Source: Paramicrobacterium agarici
GTDB taxonomy: Bacteria > Actinomycetota > Actinomycetes > Actinomycetales > Microbacteriaceae
Reading direction: 5' to 3'
Assembly (NCBI RefSeq): GCF_002563955.1
Contig: NZ_PDJE01000001.1
Location: 1,426,001-1,490,000, forward strand
DNA length: 64,000 bases
In this document: positions 8,839 through 18,061 of the stretch, piece by piece
How positions within the stretch are numbered: position 1 is the first letter of the stretch
Layout: every line of letters begins with the position of its first letter
Program-made: the position numbers and the translations under genes
The notes under the pieces: generated by a model
Seen by the model: only the letters and a program-made list of their open reading frames with translations
What the model was told of the DNA's origin: nothing
Databases searched by the model: none

Positions 8839-11313
8839 ATGCTGTCACATACACGCCGAACGAGGCGTCTGACCGCGATAGGCGCGTTAGCGGGGCTGGC
8901 TCTCGCCCCGCTGACCGCTATTTCGGCCAGCGCCGCGGAAGATGGCCCGACCACGATCAACCTCATCAACATCAACGACTTTCACGGTCGCATCGACGAC
9001 AACACCGTGTCCTTTGCAGGCACGATCGAGAAGCTGCGTGCAAAAGCGGTGAACCCGATCTTCTTGTCTGCTGGCGACAACATCGGCGCTTCCGTTTACG
9101 CGTCGAGCGTGCAGAACGACGAGCCGACGATCGACGTGCTGAATGACCTCGACCTGGCGGCATCCGCCGTCGGAAATCACGAGTTCGACAAGGGACTCGA
9201 CGACCTCTTAGATCGAGCGAATGATCCCGAGAGCTTTCCCTACCTTGGTGCGAACGTCTACGACGACGCGGGTGAACCGGTTCTCGACGAGTATGCTCTC
9301 GTGCCAATCGAAGGCACGGACATTACCGTCGGCGTGATCGGCGCCGTGACGCAAGAGGTTCCCTCGCTCGTGTCGAAGAGCGGCATCGAAGGCCTGACCT
9401 TCGGTGATCCTGTCGATGCCGTGAATCGGGTTGCCGGGGAGCTGACTGATGGCGACGAGTCGAACGGCGAGGCCGACGTGATCGTGGCCGAGTACCACGA
9501 GGGGGCCTCTGACGGCGCGAGCCTCGATGCGCAGCTTAAGGCAGGCGGAGCCTTCGCGAAGATCGTGACAGAGACGTCGGCAGAGGTCGACGCGATCTTC
9601 ACCGGTCACACGCACAAGCAGTACGCCTGGGAGTACGAGGGCCGTGCCATCGTGCAGACCGGCAGTTACGGCGAGAACATCGGGCAGATCACCCTTAGCG
9701 TCGCCGCGGACGGAACGGTCACCACTGAGGCGTTCGGCAACACCGCGCGGCTCTCAGCGGGGGAAGACCCGACGGACGAGCAGAAGCAAGCGCACGACCA
9801 GGATCTAATCGACACGTATCCTCGTGTCGCCGCCGTCAACGACACTACGCAGGCGGCGCTCGCATTCGCGAAAGAAGAGGGAAGCAAAGTCCTCGGCACG
9901 GCAACCGCCGACATCACCACCGCGTACTACGTGAACGATGAGGGTGAGACCGTGCGCGATGACCGCTCGAGCGAGTCGACCCTGGGCAATTTCGTCGCTG
10001 ACGCCATGCTCGAGACGCTGAGTGACGAGTCGCTCGGTGGCGCCGAGATCGGGGTGGTCAATCCGGGCGGTCTTCGCGCCGAACTGTTCAAGGGAGAGAT
10101 CACGGTTGCCGAGGCCAACTCGGTGCTGCCGTTCCTCAACAACCTGTGGACCACGACCCTCACCGGCGAGCAGGTAAAGATCATGCTTGAGCAGCAGTGG
10201 CAGCGGGCAGCCAGCCCCGACGCCGAGCAGCCGAGCCGTCCATACCTGCAGCTCGGACTCTCGAACAACGTGACGTACACGTACGACCCGGATGCTGAGA
10301 TGGACAACCACATCACCTCAGTGACGGTGAACGGCGAGCCTCTCGACATGGATCGCGAGTACCGCATCGGTTCCTTCAGCTTCTTGCTCGACGGCGGAGA
10401 CAACTTCCACGTCTTCACGGAGGGCACCAACACCAAGGATTCCGGTCTGATCGATCGCGATGCCTGGATGGAATACATCAAGACGAACTCACCCGTGTCG
10501 CCCAGCTATGACCGTCGTGCGGTTGCCGTCGAGGGCTTTCCGACCGAGCCCGTTGAAGCGGGAACCTCGTTCGAGCTCGGCCTCTCGAAGCTCAACCTGA
10601 CGTCGCTCAACGTGCCCCAAGAGACCGGTCTGACGATCGCGCTTGATGGTGAGCAGATCGGAACCGCCGAGGTCGTCGACGGCGCCGCGAACGCGCGCAT
10701 CACCATTCCCGCCGACGTCGAGGGCGACCACACCCTGACGCTCACGGGCGACGAGAACGGCACAGTCGTGACGTTTCCTGTGACCGTTGTTCCGGGCGAT
10801 GGCGGAACCGACGAGCCCGGCACCGAGAAGCCGAGCGAGGAGCCAGCTCCCGTCGACGACAGTGACATTCCGGATGCTGCCGAGGGCGGCATTTCCACCG
10901 TCGACGAGGCGCAGGCCGGCGACACCATCACGATCGACGTCGGTGCCGACCGCGCAGGTGAATGGGTGTCGGTGTGGCTCTACTCAGAGCCGATCCAGCT
11001 GTCGGACGGCTGGGTGCAGGTCAGCGCCGATGGCACTGTCGAGGTGACCATTCCGAGCGACGTTCCCGCCGGAGAACACCGCATCGTCGTGCTCGACGCC
11101 AGCGGTGACGTGATCGGCTGGCAGGACATTACGATCGCGGCGGCGGTAGGCGCTGGAGGAGGAACCACGGCGTCGGGCGATCTGCCACGTACCGGTGCCG
11201 AGGCTTCCGAGCTTCTGCCTTTCGCGCTGATCGCTCTCGGATTGATGGCCCTTGGAGGTGCGGCGTTTGGCGTGAGCAGGTATCGCGCTCGAAAGGTCGG
11301 TGACCGCTCGTAA
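8839..11313 (+). CDS. Secreted 5'-nucleotidase, LPxTG-anchored
   Basis: 824-residue member of the 5'-nucleotidase/2',3'-cyclic phosphodiesterase family, which dephosphorylates extracellular nucleotides. Signal peptide 1-33 (ISASAAE). Metallophosphoesterase domain motifs: NINDFHGRID, SAGDNIGAS, VGNHEFDKG and FTGHTHKQY. The C-terminal substrate domain follows (about 340-570, VNPGGLRAELFKGEITVAEANSVLPF, GGDNFHVF). Then a linker, a small beta module like the one in the upstream nuclease (VWLYSEP...AGEHRIVV...GDVIGWQ), LPRTG (782-786), a membrane helix and a basic tail. AGGAG precedes the ATG. It lies 72 bases behind the nuclease gene; together they would convert DNA to nucleosides and phosphate. 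Confidence 0.93.
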   Translation: MLSHTRRTRRLTAIGALAGLALAPLTAISASAAEDGPTTINLININDFHGRIDDNTVSFAGTIEKLRAKAVNPIFLSAGDNIGASVYASSVQNDEPTIDVLNDLDLAASAVGNHEFDKGLDDLLDRANDPESFPYLGANVYDDAGEPVLDEYALVPIEGTDITVGVIGAVTQEVPSLVSKSGIEGLTFGDPVDAVNRVAGELTDGDESNGEADVIVAEYHEGASDGASLDAQLKAGGAFAKIVTETSAEVDAIFTGHTHKQYAWEYEGRAIVQTGSYGENIGQITLSVAADGTVTTEAFGNTARLSAGEDPTDEQKQAHDQDLIDTYPRVAAVNDTTQAALAFAKEEGSKVLGTATADITTAYYVNDEGETVRDDRSSESTLGNFVADAMLETLSDESLGGAEIGVVNPGGLRAELFKGEITVAEANSVLPFLNNLWTTTLTGEQVKIMLEQQWQRAASPDAEQPSRPYLQLGLSNNVTYTYDPDAEMDNHITSVTVNGEPLDMDREYRIGSFSFLLDGGDNFHVFTEGTNTKDSGLIDRDAWMEYIKTNSPVSPSYDRRAVAVEGFPTEPVEAGTSFELGLSKLNLTSLNVPQETGLTIALDGEQIGTAEVVDGAANARITIPADVEGDHTLTLTGDENGTVVTFPVTVVPGDGGTDEPGTEKPSEEPAPVDDSDIPDAAEGGISTVDEAQAGDTITIDVGADRAGEWVSVWLYSEPIQLSDGWVQVSADGTVEVTIPSDVPAGEHRIVVLDASGDVIGWQDITIAAAVGAGGGTTASGDLPRTGAEASELLPFALIALGLMALGGAAFGVSRYRARKVGDRS

Positions 11314-11331
11314 CAGCCAGCACAGCCACGG

Positions 11332-11366
11332 CGGCGCGCGAAGGGAACCCGATCCTTCGCGCGCCG
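11332..11366 (+). terminator. Strong GC hairpin after 5'-nucleotidase
   Basis: Thirteen-base perfect stem CGGCGCGCGAAGG / CCTTCGCGCGCCG, nine-base loop, 18 bases past the stop. Likely ends the nuclease/nucleotidase transcription unit. Confidence 0.7.
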
Positions 11367-11447
11367 TCGCGCACGGACCGGCCGAAAGGCTCATCTGCGC
11401 GCGCGTGGCGCGACAGCATCCGCGAATAACACGCCTAGCATGAGGGC

Positions 11448-12086
11448 ATGTCGACGAATCAGGGTCCACGCGGTCGTCTGCCCCGCAGCGTCTACATTAA
11501 ACGGCGCCTCTGGGTGCTCGCCGGGCTGATCGCTGTCATCGCAATCATCGTTCTGCTGATCTGGCGTCCCGGCTCTTCGTCGGGCGCCGAGAAACCGAAG
11601 CAGAACGCAGCTCAATCAGAAACGTCGACACCGGCGCCCACAACCTCGGCGGCCGAGAAGGAGGCGTCGGACGAACCTGTCGCGTGCACGAAAGACAACG
11701 TCGAGGTCGTCGCGAAGACCGACAAGACGACGTATGCCTCGGGGGAACTGCCGAAACTGTCGCTGACCATCACGAACACGGGCGATGCTGCATGCACGAT
11801 CGACGCGGGCACGTCGCAGCAGGTGTTCACGATCACGAGCGGCGACGACACGTATTGGACGTCGACAGACTGCCAGGTGGAGCCGACGAATGCCGAAACC
11901 ACAATCAAGCCGGGAAAGTCGCTGACCTCTGAGCCTGCAATCGAGTGGGACCGAACGCGAAGCAACCCCGACACATGCGATTCCGACGAGCGCGAGCCCG
12001 TTCCCGCCGACGGCGCCTCGTACCACTTGACGACATCTATCGCGGGTATCGAATCGAAAGACACAGCGCAGTTCGCACTCTACTGA
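11448..12086 (+). CDS. Membrane-anchored hypothetical protein
   Basis: 212 residues: short basic cytoplasmic tail, one membrane helix (about residues 21-39, WVLAGLIAVIAIIVLLIW), a Ser/Thr/Pro/Glu-rich linker (42-75), then an extracytoplasmic beta-rich domain of about 135 residues. This domain has four or five cysteines (ACTKD, ACTID, DCQVE, DTCDS) and an immunoglobulin-like pattern LSLTITNTGDAACTI, recalling DUF4232-type domains. No function recognised. The next gene follows 40 bases later on the same strand. Confidence 0.8.
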   Translation: MSTNQGPRGRLPRSVYIKRRLWVLAGLIAVIAIIVLLIWRPGSSSGAEKPKQNAAQSETSTPAPTTSAAEKEASDEPVACTKDNVEVVAKTDKTTYASGELPKLSLTITNTGDAACTIDAGTSQQVFTITSGDDTYWTSTDCQVEPTNAETTIKPGKSLTSEPAIEWDRTRSNPDTCDSDEREPVPADGASYHLTTSIAGIESKDTAQFALY

Positions 12087-12126
12087 CACGCGCCCGCCGC
12101 GGATTCTGACCTGACAGACTGGAACC

Positions 12127-12537
12127 ATGGCCAAGCCCAAGAAGAAGAAACCGCAGCCCGAGTTTCGCTCTGACGTGCTCGCCGATGCCCTTGAGAAGCA
12201 GGACATGGCGGCTGTCGCCTTCGCGCTGCGCAACGATCGCATGGTCGTGCCGCTGATGAAGCCGGGCCAGCGCGACAAGCCGACGGATGCTGGTGAAGTG
12301 TGGACGTTCCGGCAGCCCGAGACAGGAAAACTCGCTCTTCTGCTGTTCTCAGACGCCAAGAACAAGCCGGAGACGCTTCCGCCGTTCGTCGGTCTGCAAG
12401 ACGGCCTCTGGCTGCACACCTTTTTGCGCACCCACGGGGAGTCGATTGAGACCGTCTTCTTTGACATCGCCGGGCCGCACCCGCTTCAGGCTGCTCCTGA
12501 CGAGATCATGAAGGTGCTTGACCTCGAGATCGAGTGA
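12127..12537 (+). CDS. Small SseB-like hypothetical protein
   Basis: 136-residue cytoplasmic protein with a basic start (MAKPKKKKPQPEF). The body VVPLMKPGQ...VWTFRQPETGKLALLLFSDAKNKPE looks like the N-terminal domain of SseB-family proteins (VPL..., ALLLFTD...). Proteins of this kind are common in Microbacteriaceae but uncharacterised. It ends 2 bases before the end of the convergent radA gene, leaving no room for a terminator between them. Confidence 0.65.
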   Translation: MAKPKKKKPQPEFRSDVLADALEKQDMAAVAFALRNDRMVVPLMKPGQRDKPTDAGEVWTFRQPETGKLALLLFSDAKNKPETLPPFVGLQDGLWLHTFLRTHGESIETVFFDIAGPHPLQAAPDEIMKVLDLEIE

Positions 12538-12539
12538 CG

Positions 12540-13898
12540 TCAGAACGCCGTATCGATCTCTCGATCGCGTGGAGAACCCCCGGATCGCTTTGCAAGAGCG
12601 AGGGCATTCTGAATACCGCCCGCCTGCGAGTCGAGAAGGTTTGAGTAGCCGAGGCGCGTCGCCTCTGAGCGCCGCTGCTTCGCCGCGACGACCGGGCGGA
12701 TCTCACCGGCCAGACTGATCTCACCGAACGCGGCAAGGGAGTGCGAGACGGGCCAGTCTCCGCGTGCAGAGGCGATTGCGACGGCGATCGCGAGGTCGGC
12801 GGAGGGCTCGGTGAGGCGCACGCCTCCGACGGTCGAGACATAGACATCGCAGTCTGACACCGAGACGCCGGCACGCTTCTCGAGGACCGCGAGCAGCATG
12901 GAGACGCGACTGGAATCGACGCCGCTCGTGACGCGGCGGGCGTTCGGCGCAGACGACGATACGACGAGCGCCTGAATCTCGACGGGAAGAGCACGACGCC
13001 CCTCCATCGCGACGGTCACACAGGTGCCCGATACCGGAGCGCCGCGACTGAGGAAGAGGCGCGAGGGGTCGGGTACCTCGGCGATGCCGGAGCCCGTCAT
13101 CTCGAAGCATCCGACCTCGTCTGTCGGGCCGAATCTGTTCTTGAGGGCGCGGATAAAGCGCAAGGCCGTCTGCCGGTCGCCCTCGAACTGGCATACGACG
13201 TCTACGAGATGCTCGAGCAGTCGCGGGCCAGCGATCGTGCCGTCTTTGGTGACGTGCCCGACGAGCAGCAGCGGCAGCGAACGCTCCTTGGCAACACGAA
13301 TGAGCGCTGCAGCGACCTCGCGAACCTGGCTCGGCTGGCCTGGAAGCCCGTCGACGGTGCTGCTGGCCACCGTCTGCACGGAGTCGACGATGAGCAGGTC
13401 GGGGTCGACCGATTCGATCTGCCCCAGAACCGTGGAAAGGTCGGTCTCTGCCGCGAGAAATAGATTCTCGTGGAGCGCACCGGTGCGCTCGGCACGCAGG
13501 CGAACCTGGCTCACGGACTCTTCGGCGCTCACGTAGAGCACGCGTGACTTTGCTCGAGCGGTGCGCGCTGCCACCTCGAGCAGCAGCGTCGATTTGCCGA
13601 CCCCCGGCTCGCCAGACACCAGAATCGCCGCCCCCGGAACGAGTCCACCGCCAAGCACCCGATCGAACTCGGAGACTCCGCTCGGCCAGTGCGAGATCGA
13701 CGACGCGGCGACGTGAGTGATGGGGCGCGCGCGACGCTCTGTCGTGACAGCCGCGGCTGAAACCCGCTTCTGGATTCCGCTCTGCTGGCCGGCTTCGACG
13801 ACGGTGCCCCACTGCTGGCACTCGCCGCAGCGCCCCACCCATTTCGCTGTCTGCCAGCCGCACTCCGTGCACGCGTACGCCGATACGGTCTTTGCCAT
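12540..13898 (-). CDS. radA: DNA repair protein RadA (Sms)
   Basis: 452-residue RecA-like ATPase that helps process recombination intermediates and branch migration. N-terminal zinc finger C10-x2-C13...C24-x2-C27, Walker A GEPGVGKST (96-104), Walker B LLIVDSVQT, the RadA-specific KNRFG motif (253-257), and a C-terminal Lon-protease-like domain (about 270-452). The open frame continues upstream on the minus strand, but the zinc finger begins right after the ATG at 13898, which fits the family length. Divergent from the transaminase gene. Confidence 0.96.
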   Translation of the reverse strand: MAKTVSAYACTECGWQTAKWVGRCGECQQWGTVVEAGQQSGIQKRVSAAAVTTERRARPITHVAASSISHWPSGVSEFDRVLGGGLVPGAAILVSGEPGVGKSTLLLEVAARTARAKSRVLYVSAEESVSQVRLRAERTGALHENLFLAAETDLSTVLGQIESVDPDLLIVDSVQTVASSTVDGLPGQPSQVREVAAALIRVAKERSLPLLLVGHVTKDGTIAGPRLLEHLVDVVCQFEGDRQTALRFIRALKNRFGPTDEVGCFEMTGSGIAEVPDPSRLFLSRGAPVSGTCVTVAMEGRRALPVEIQALVVSSSAPNARRVTSGVDSSRVSMLLAVLEKRAGVSVSDCDVYVSTVGGVRLTEPSADLAIAVAIASARGDWPVSHSLAAFGEISLAGEIRPVVAAKQRRSEATRLGYSNLLDSQAGGIQNALALAKRSGGSPRDREIDTAF

Positions 13899-13989
13899 GA
13901 GACCGAGGCTACCGCGTGGGTCTGACATCGCCGACAGCATCCGCACGATACCCGTCTTGACGGCCGCCGAACAGGGGACATGGGAATCC

Positions 13990-14018
13990 TTGACACCCCG
14001 ATCGGGGACAGGTAGAGG
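13990..14018 (+). promoter_or_regulatory. Candidate promoter with palindromic operator, transaminase operon
   Basis: A perfect -35 hexamer TTGACA (13990-13995) is followed after 17 bases by TAGAGG (14013-14018), a poor -10. The spacer contains the 12-base palindrome CCCCGATCGGGG (13996-14007), a plausible repressor site. The predicted start of transcription falls almost on the ATG at 14025, and GAGGTGG (14015-14021) could instead serve as ribosome site. Confidence 0.45.
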
Positions 14019-14024
14019 TGGGTT

Positions 14025-15272
14025 ATGGAGGCATTCGAGAAGTGGGAATCTGAGATTCGCGGCTACAGCCGCACGTATCCGACGGTCTTTGCTTCGGCAT
14101 CGAACGCGCGGCAGGTCGACGAGGCTGGTCGCAGCTACGTTGACTTCTTCGGGGGCGCAGGCGTCCTCAATTTCGGCCATAACAACCAGCGCATGAAGCG
14201 CGCGATGATCGAGTTTCTCGAGGCAGATGGCATCGCCCACAGCCTCGACATGGCCACGACCACGAAGCGCGACTTCATGGAGCGGTTCGCGAGCACGATT
14301 CTCGAGCCGCGCGGCATGAACCACAAGATGCAGTTCATGGGTCCGACGGGATCGAATGCGGTGGAGGCTGCGCTGAAGCTCGCCCGCCGTGTGACGGGGC
14401 GGCGAAACATCGTGGCCTTCTCGCACGGGTTCCACGGCATGACCCTCGGCTCGCTCGCGTGCACGGCGAACGACTTCTTTCGTCAGGCGGCCGGTGTGCC
14501 TCTCGACTACGTGGAGCGCGAGCCCTTCGACACGGCGCCGGGCGGAGGCCTTCAGGCGATCGATGACTACCGCGCTCAGCTCGACGATCCATCAAGCGGA
14601 CGCGTTGCACCGGCAGCGTTCATCGTCGAGGTGATTCAGGCGGAGGGCGGCGTCAACGTTGCGAGCGCGGAATGGCTGCAAGCCGTGCAGCAGCTCGCCC
14701 GCGACGTCGGCGCACTGTTCATCGTCGACGACATCCAGGTCGGATGCGGTCGAACCGGCAGCTACTTCGGCTTCGACGGACTGGGGCTCGACCCCGACAT
14801 CGTCTGCCTGGCGAAGGGCATCGGCGGCTACGGGACGCCACTCGCGATGAACCTCGTCAAGCCCGAGCACGACGCACGCTGGGCACCGGGCGAGCACACG
14901 GGAACGTTCCGGGGACAGGGGCTGTCGTTCGTCGCCGGGACCGTCGCGCTCGGATACTTCGACGACGACGAGCTCATGAACGACGTTGCACGCAAGGGCG
15001 GGCAGATGCGTTCGGCGCTGCAGGGCCTCGCCGACGAGCTGCCCGACAGCGGGTTCGACGTTCGCGGTCGTGGCATGATCCAGGCGCTCGACGTCGGCGA
15101 TGGGGCGATCGCGAAGAACGCTGTCGCCCACTGCTTCGAGAACGGCATGCTCATCGGCGCCTGCGGCAGCGGCGGGCGCGTTCTGAAGCTCATTCCGCCG
15201 CTCACCATTCCGGACGATGACTTGCAGGAGGGTCTCGACACGCTCGCGAGCGCGGTTCGAGCATCCGTCTGA
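14025..15272 (+). CDS. EctB/DoeD-type diaminobutyrate transaminase
   Basis: 415-residue class III PLP aminotransferase with strong EctB features: YVDFFGGAGVLNFGHNN, DGIAHSLDM, GPTGSNAVEAALKLARRVTGR, HGFHGMTLGSL, FIVDDIQVGCGRTGSYF, lysine K264 in LAKGIGGYG, and PGEHTGTFRGQ. EctB interconverts aspartate semialdehyde/glutamate and 2,4-diaminobutyrate/2-oxoglutarate. DoeD runs the same step in the catabolic direction. No ectA or ectC is nearby. The next genes are an M24 ectoine-hydrolase-like protein and an aldehyde dehydrogenase, so I favour catabolism of diaminobutyrate from ectoine. The assignment as aminotransferase is firm; the direction is inferred from neighbours. Confidence 0.87.
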   Translation: MEAFEKWESEIRGYSRTYPTVFASASNARQVDEAGRSYVDFFGGAGVLNFGHNNQRMKRAMIEFLEADGIAHSLDMATTTKRDFMERFASTILEPRGMNHKMQFMGPTGSNAVEAALKLARRVTGRRNIVAFSHGFHGMTLGSLACTANDFFRQAAGVPLDYVEREPFDTAPGGGLQAIDDYRAQLDDPSSGRVAPAAFIVEVIQAEGGVNVASAEWLQAVQQLARDVGALFIVDDIQVGCGRTGSYFGFDGLGLDPDIVCLAKGIGGYGTPLAMNLVKPEHDARWAPGEHTGTFRGQGLSFVAGTVALGYFDDDELMNDVARKGGQMRSALQGLADELPDSGFDVRGRGMIQALDVGDGAIAKNAVAHCFENGMLIGACGSGGRVLKLIPPLTIPDDDLQEGLDTLASAVRASV

Positions 15273-15359
15273 ATCTTCACGACCCAACAACTGAACATCG
15301 AGAACTGCACCCGATACGAACCAGACATGAGGTGGTCTGACTAACAGAAGGAGCCTGAC

Positions 15360-16610
15360 ATGAGGCAGCGCGATGACATGACGTTCCCCTTTGACGAATA
15401 CGAGCGCCGCCTCAGCGAGCTGCGCGCTCGCGTGGCGGAGCGGCTTCTCGATGCGGTGGTCATTAGTGACCCCGAGAATCTGATGTACCTGACGGACTAT
15501 CAGACGACGGGGTATTCGTTCTTCCAAGCGCTCGTTGTGCCGATCGACGGTGAGCCGTTCATGATCACGCGCAGCATGGAGGAGTCGAACGTGCACGCGC
15601 GCACCTGGGTCGAGCTGACCCGGCCGTATCCCGACACAGGCGATGCCATTCAGAGCCTCGTGCAGGCGCTGCGCGAGTTCGGACTGCACACGAAAGACGT
15701 GGGCTACGAGCGAAACAGCTACTATTTTCCCGCGTACCACCAGGACTACATTCACTCCGCGATCACGGAGGGGCGGCTGCTCGACTGCTTCGGCATCGTC
15801 GAAGAGGGCCGCATCACCAAGTCAGACGCCGAGATCGAGATCATGCGCAAGGCGGCGCACGCGACCGAGGTGGGCATGAAGGCGGGAATGGATGCTGTCG
15901 CGCCCGGCGTCTCCGAGAACGACATCGCCGCTGAGATCAGCTCGGCGATGTTCCGCGCGGGCGGCGAGTTTCCAGCCGTCATGCCGTACGTCACCTCGGG
16001 TCCACGCAGCATGATCGGCCACGCCACGTGGGAGGGGCGCGTCGTTCAGCCGGGCGAGCACGTCTTTCTCGAGATCGGTGGATGCTTCCGCCGCTATCAC
16101 ACGGCAATGATGCGCACGATCGTGCTGGGCGACCTGTCGAAGTCGATGTTTCGCGCGCAAGAGCGCATGAAGCTCGCGCTCGCCGAGGTGAAGGCGGCGA
16201 TTCGCCCGGGACTCACGGTGTCGGACGCCGACAACATCGTGCGCAGCATCATCACAGACAACGCCGTCGGAGGGCGCCTCGTCACACGCTCGGGCTACTC
16301 CATAGGAATTGCGTTCCCGCCGAGCTGGGACGAAGGCTACATCGCCAGCCTCAACCAGGGTGACCCCACCGTGCTGCGGGAGGGCATGACTTTCCACATC
16401 ATTCCGTGGATGTGGGGAGTTGATGGTGACAAGACGGTCGGTATCTCTGACACGATCCGGGTGACGGATCGTGGATGCGAGTCGTTCTACACGCTCGACG
16501 AAGACTTCGTCGTCAAGCCAGATGAGGTCGCTGTCGCTCCAGACGAGACGGAGGCCGAGCCCGGCGAACCGGCGCCGGCGCCGACGCCCATTCGGCCCGG
16601 CGTGGCTTGA
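15360..16610 (+). CDS. M24-family (creatinase/ectoine-hydrolase-like) hydrolase
   Basis: 416 residues with the two-domain pita-bread fold: N-terminal creatinase domain (1-150, DAVVISDPENLMYLTDY) and catalytic M24 domain (155-395). The metal-binding aspartates of aminopeptidases are replaced (LEIGGCFRRYHTAMMRT), as in creatinase and the DoeA/EutD ectoine hydrolases, and HIIPWMW resembles their 'FHFMPGLW' segment. DoeA opens the ectoine ring to N-acetyl-diaminobutyrate. A proline- and glutamate-rich tail (395-416) is unusual. The start at 15360 has AAGGAG seven bases upstream. A different amidine or dipeptide substrate is possible. Confidence 0.7.
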   Translation: MRQRDDMTFPFDEYERRLSELRARVAERLLDAVVISDPENLMYLTDYQTTGYSFFQALVVPIDGEPFMITRSMEESNVHARTWVELTRPYPDTGDAIQSLVQALREFGLHTKDVGYERNSYYFPAYHQDYIHSAITEGRLLDCFGIVEEGRITKSDAEIEIMRKAAHATEVGMKAGMDAVAPGVSENDIAAEISSAMFRAGGEFPAVMPYVTSGPRSMIGHATWEGRVVQPGEHVFLEIGGCFRRYHTAMMRTIVLGDLSKSMFRAQERMKLALAEVKAAIRPGLTVSDADNIVRSIITDNAVGGRLVTRSGYSIGIAFPPSWDEGYIASLNQGDPTVLREGMTFHIIPWMWGVDGDKTVGISDTIRVTDRGCESFYTLDEDFVVKPDEVAVAPDETEAEPGEPAPAPTPIRPGVA

Positions 16611-16621
16611 GAGGAGAAGAC

Positions 16622-17992
16622 ATGCTTGTAGCAATCGACCCGCGAACGGGGCGTTCGATCCGAGAGGTGCAGACGGCGGATGCTGACGAGGTCGACGCTG
16701 CCCTCACCGCGGCAGCCGACGCGCAGCCCGCGTGGAATGACCTCGGATTCGAGGGCCGCGGCCGGGTGCTGCGCGCCGTCGCGGCGTACCTGCGTGAGAA
16801 CGTCGACGAGCTGGCGCCGCTTATGACCGACGAGATGGGCAAGCCCATGAAGGAGGCGCTCGGCGAGGTCGAGAAGGCGGCATGGTGCGCCGAGCACTAC
16901 GCTGACAACGCCGAAGACTATCTCGCGCCTCAAACCCTCGAGTCCGACGCGACGCACAGTTATGTTCAGCACCTTCCGCTGGGCACGGTTCTCGGCATCC
17001 TCCCGTGGAATGCCCCGTTCTGGCTCGCGCTGCGATTTGCTGCGCCTGCGCTCATGGCGGGCAACACGTGCATCATGAAGCCTGACCCGCACGTGCCCGG
17101 CTGCGCCCAGGCGATCGACGAGGTCTTCGCGCGGGCCGGTGCCCCGGTTGGCGTCTTCCTGAGCCTTCTCATCGAGACTCCCGACGTGGCCGATGTCATT
17201 CGCGATCCGCGCATTCAGGCCGTCTCGTTCACGGGCTCAGACAAGGGCGGTTCCGCGGTCGCGAGCATCGCGGCGAGTGAGATCAAGCCCGCGGTGCTCG
17301 AGCTGGGCGGGTCCGACCCGAGCATTGTGCTGGCCGATGCAGATCTCGATGCCGCAGCCGACACGATTACATTGTCGCGCATCATCAACGCGGGGCAGTC
17401 GTGCATTGCTGCGAAGCGCATCATCATCGAGGATGCTGTCTACGACGAGTTCGTTGAGAAGCTGCGCGAGCGCCTCGCCAAGCTGACCGTCGGTGATCCG
17501 CGTGAGATGAGCACAGACGTCGGGCCGATCGCGCGCGACGATCTGCGGCAGAATCTGCACCGCCAGGTCACCGAAACTGTCGCCGCCGGCGCGCGCTGTC
17601 TGCTCGGAGGGGAACTGCCCGAGGGCGACGGCTTCTTCTATCCCGTAACGCTTCTTGCTGACGTCACGAACGAGATGGTCGCGGGGTGTGAAGAGACGTT
17701 CGGCCCGATCATGGTCACCATGAAGGCGTCGGATTCTGAGCACGCGCTCGCACTCGCGAATGACACCGAGTACGGGCTCGCCGCGAGCGTCTGGACGACG
17801 AGGGAGCGCGGTGAAGAGCTGGCGGCGCGCATTCAGGCGGGGCAGGTCTCGGTCAATGGCATCGTGAAGACGGATCCGCGGTTGCCGAGTGGTGGCATTA
17901 AGCGCTCTGGCTACGGCCGGGAGCTGGGTCCGCACGGCATCCATGAGTTCGTGAATGCGCAGCAAGTCTGGGTCGGGCCTAAGCAGGGGTGA
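16622..17992 (+). CDS. Aldehyde dehydrogenase (succinate/aspartate-semialdehyde type)
   Basis: 456-residue NAD(P)-dependent aldehyde dehydrogenase of the GabD-like group. Visible motifs: WNAPFWLALRFAAPALMAGNTCIMKP (substrate and NAD groove), SFTGSDKGG, LELGGSDP with the general-base Glu, NAGQSC with catalytic C261, and EETFGPI. GAGGAGA precedes the ATG, 11 bases after the M24 stop, so co-transcription is expected. In the Doe pathway, DoeC oxidises aspartate semialdehyde to aspartate, which would complete the route begun by the two upstream genes. Succinate semialdehyde is the alternative substrate. Confidence 0.88.
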   Translation: MLVAIDPRTGRSIREVQTADADEVDAALTAAADAQPAWNDLGFEGRGRVLRAVAAYLRENVDELAPLMTDEMGKPMKEALGEVEKAAWCAEHYADNAEDYLAPQTLESDATHSYVQHLPLGTVLGILPWNAPFWLALRFAAPALMAGNTCIMKPDPHVPGCAQAIDEVFARAGAPVGVFLSLLIETPDVADVIRDPRIQAVSFTGSDKGGSAVASIAASEIKPAVLELGGSDPSIVLADADLDAAADTITLSRIINAGQSCIAAKRIIIEDAVYDEFVEKLRERLAKLTVGDPREMSTDVGPIARDDLRQNLHRQVTETVAAGARCLLGGELPEGDGFFYPVTLLADVTNEMVAGCEETFGPIMVTMKASDSEHALALANDTEYGLAASVWTTRERGEELAARIQAGQVSVNGIVKTDPRLPSGGIKRSGYGRELGPHGIHEFVNAQQVWVGPKQG

Positions 17993-18061
17993 CGGTCAGG
18001 ATGCTGTTGAGGTCATCGCTCGATTAACGCTGTCGGGTGAGAATCCTCTACACTTGTGCGC

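Noticed and set aside
14025..17992. Complete ectoine biosynthesis operon
   Set aside because: Only the EctB-like gene is present; ectA and ectC are missing and the neighbours are catabolic-type enzymes.
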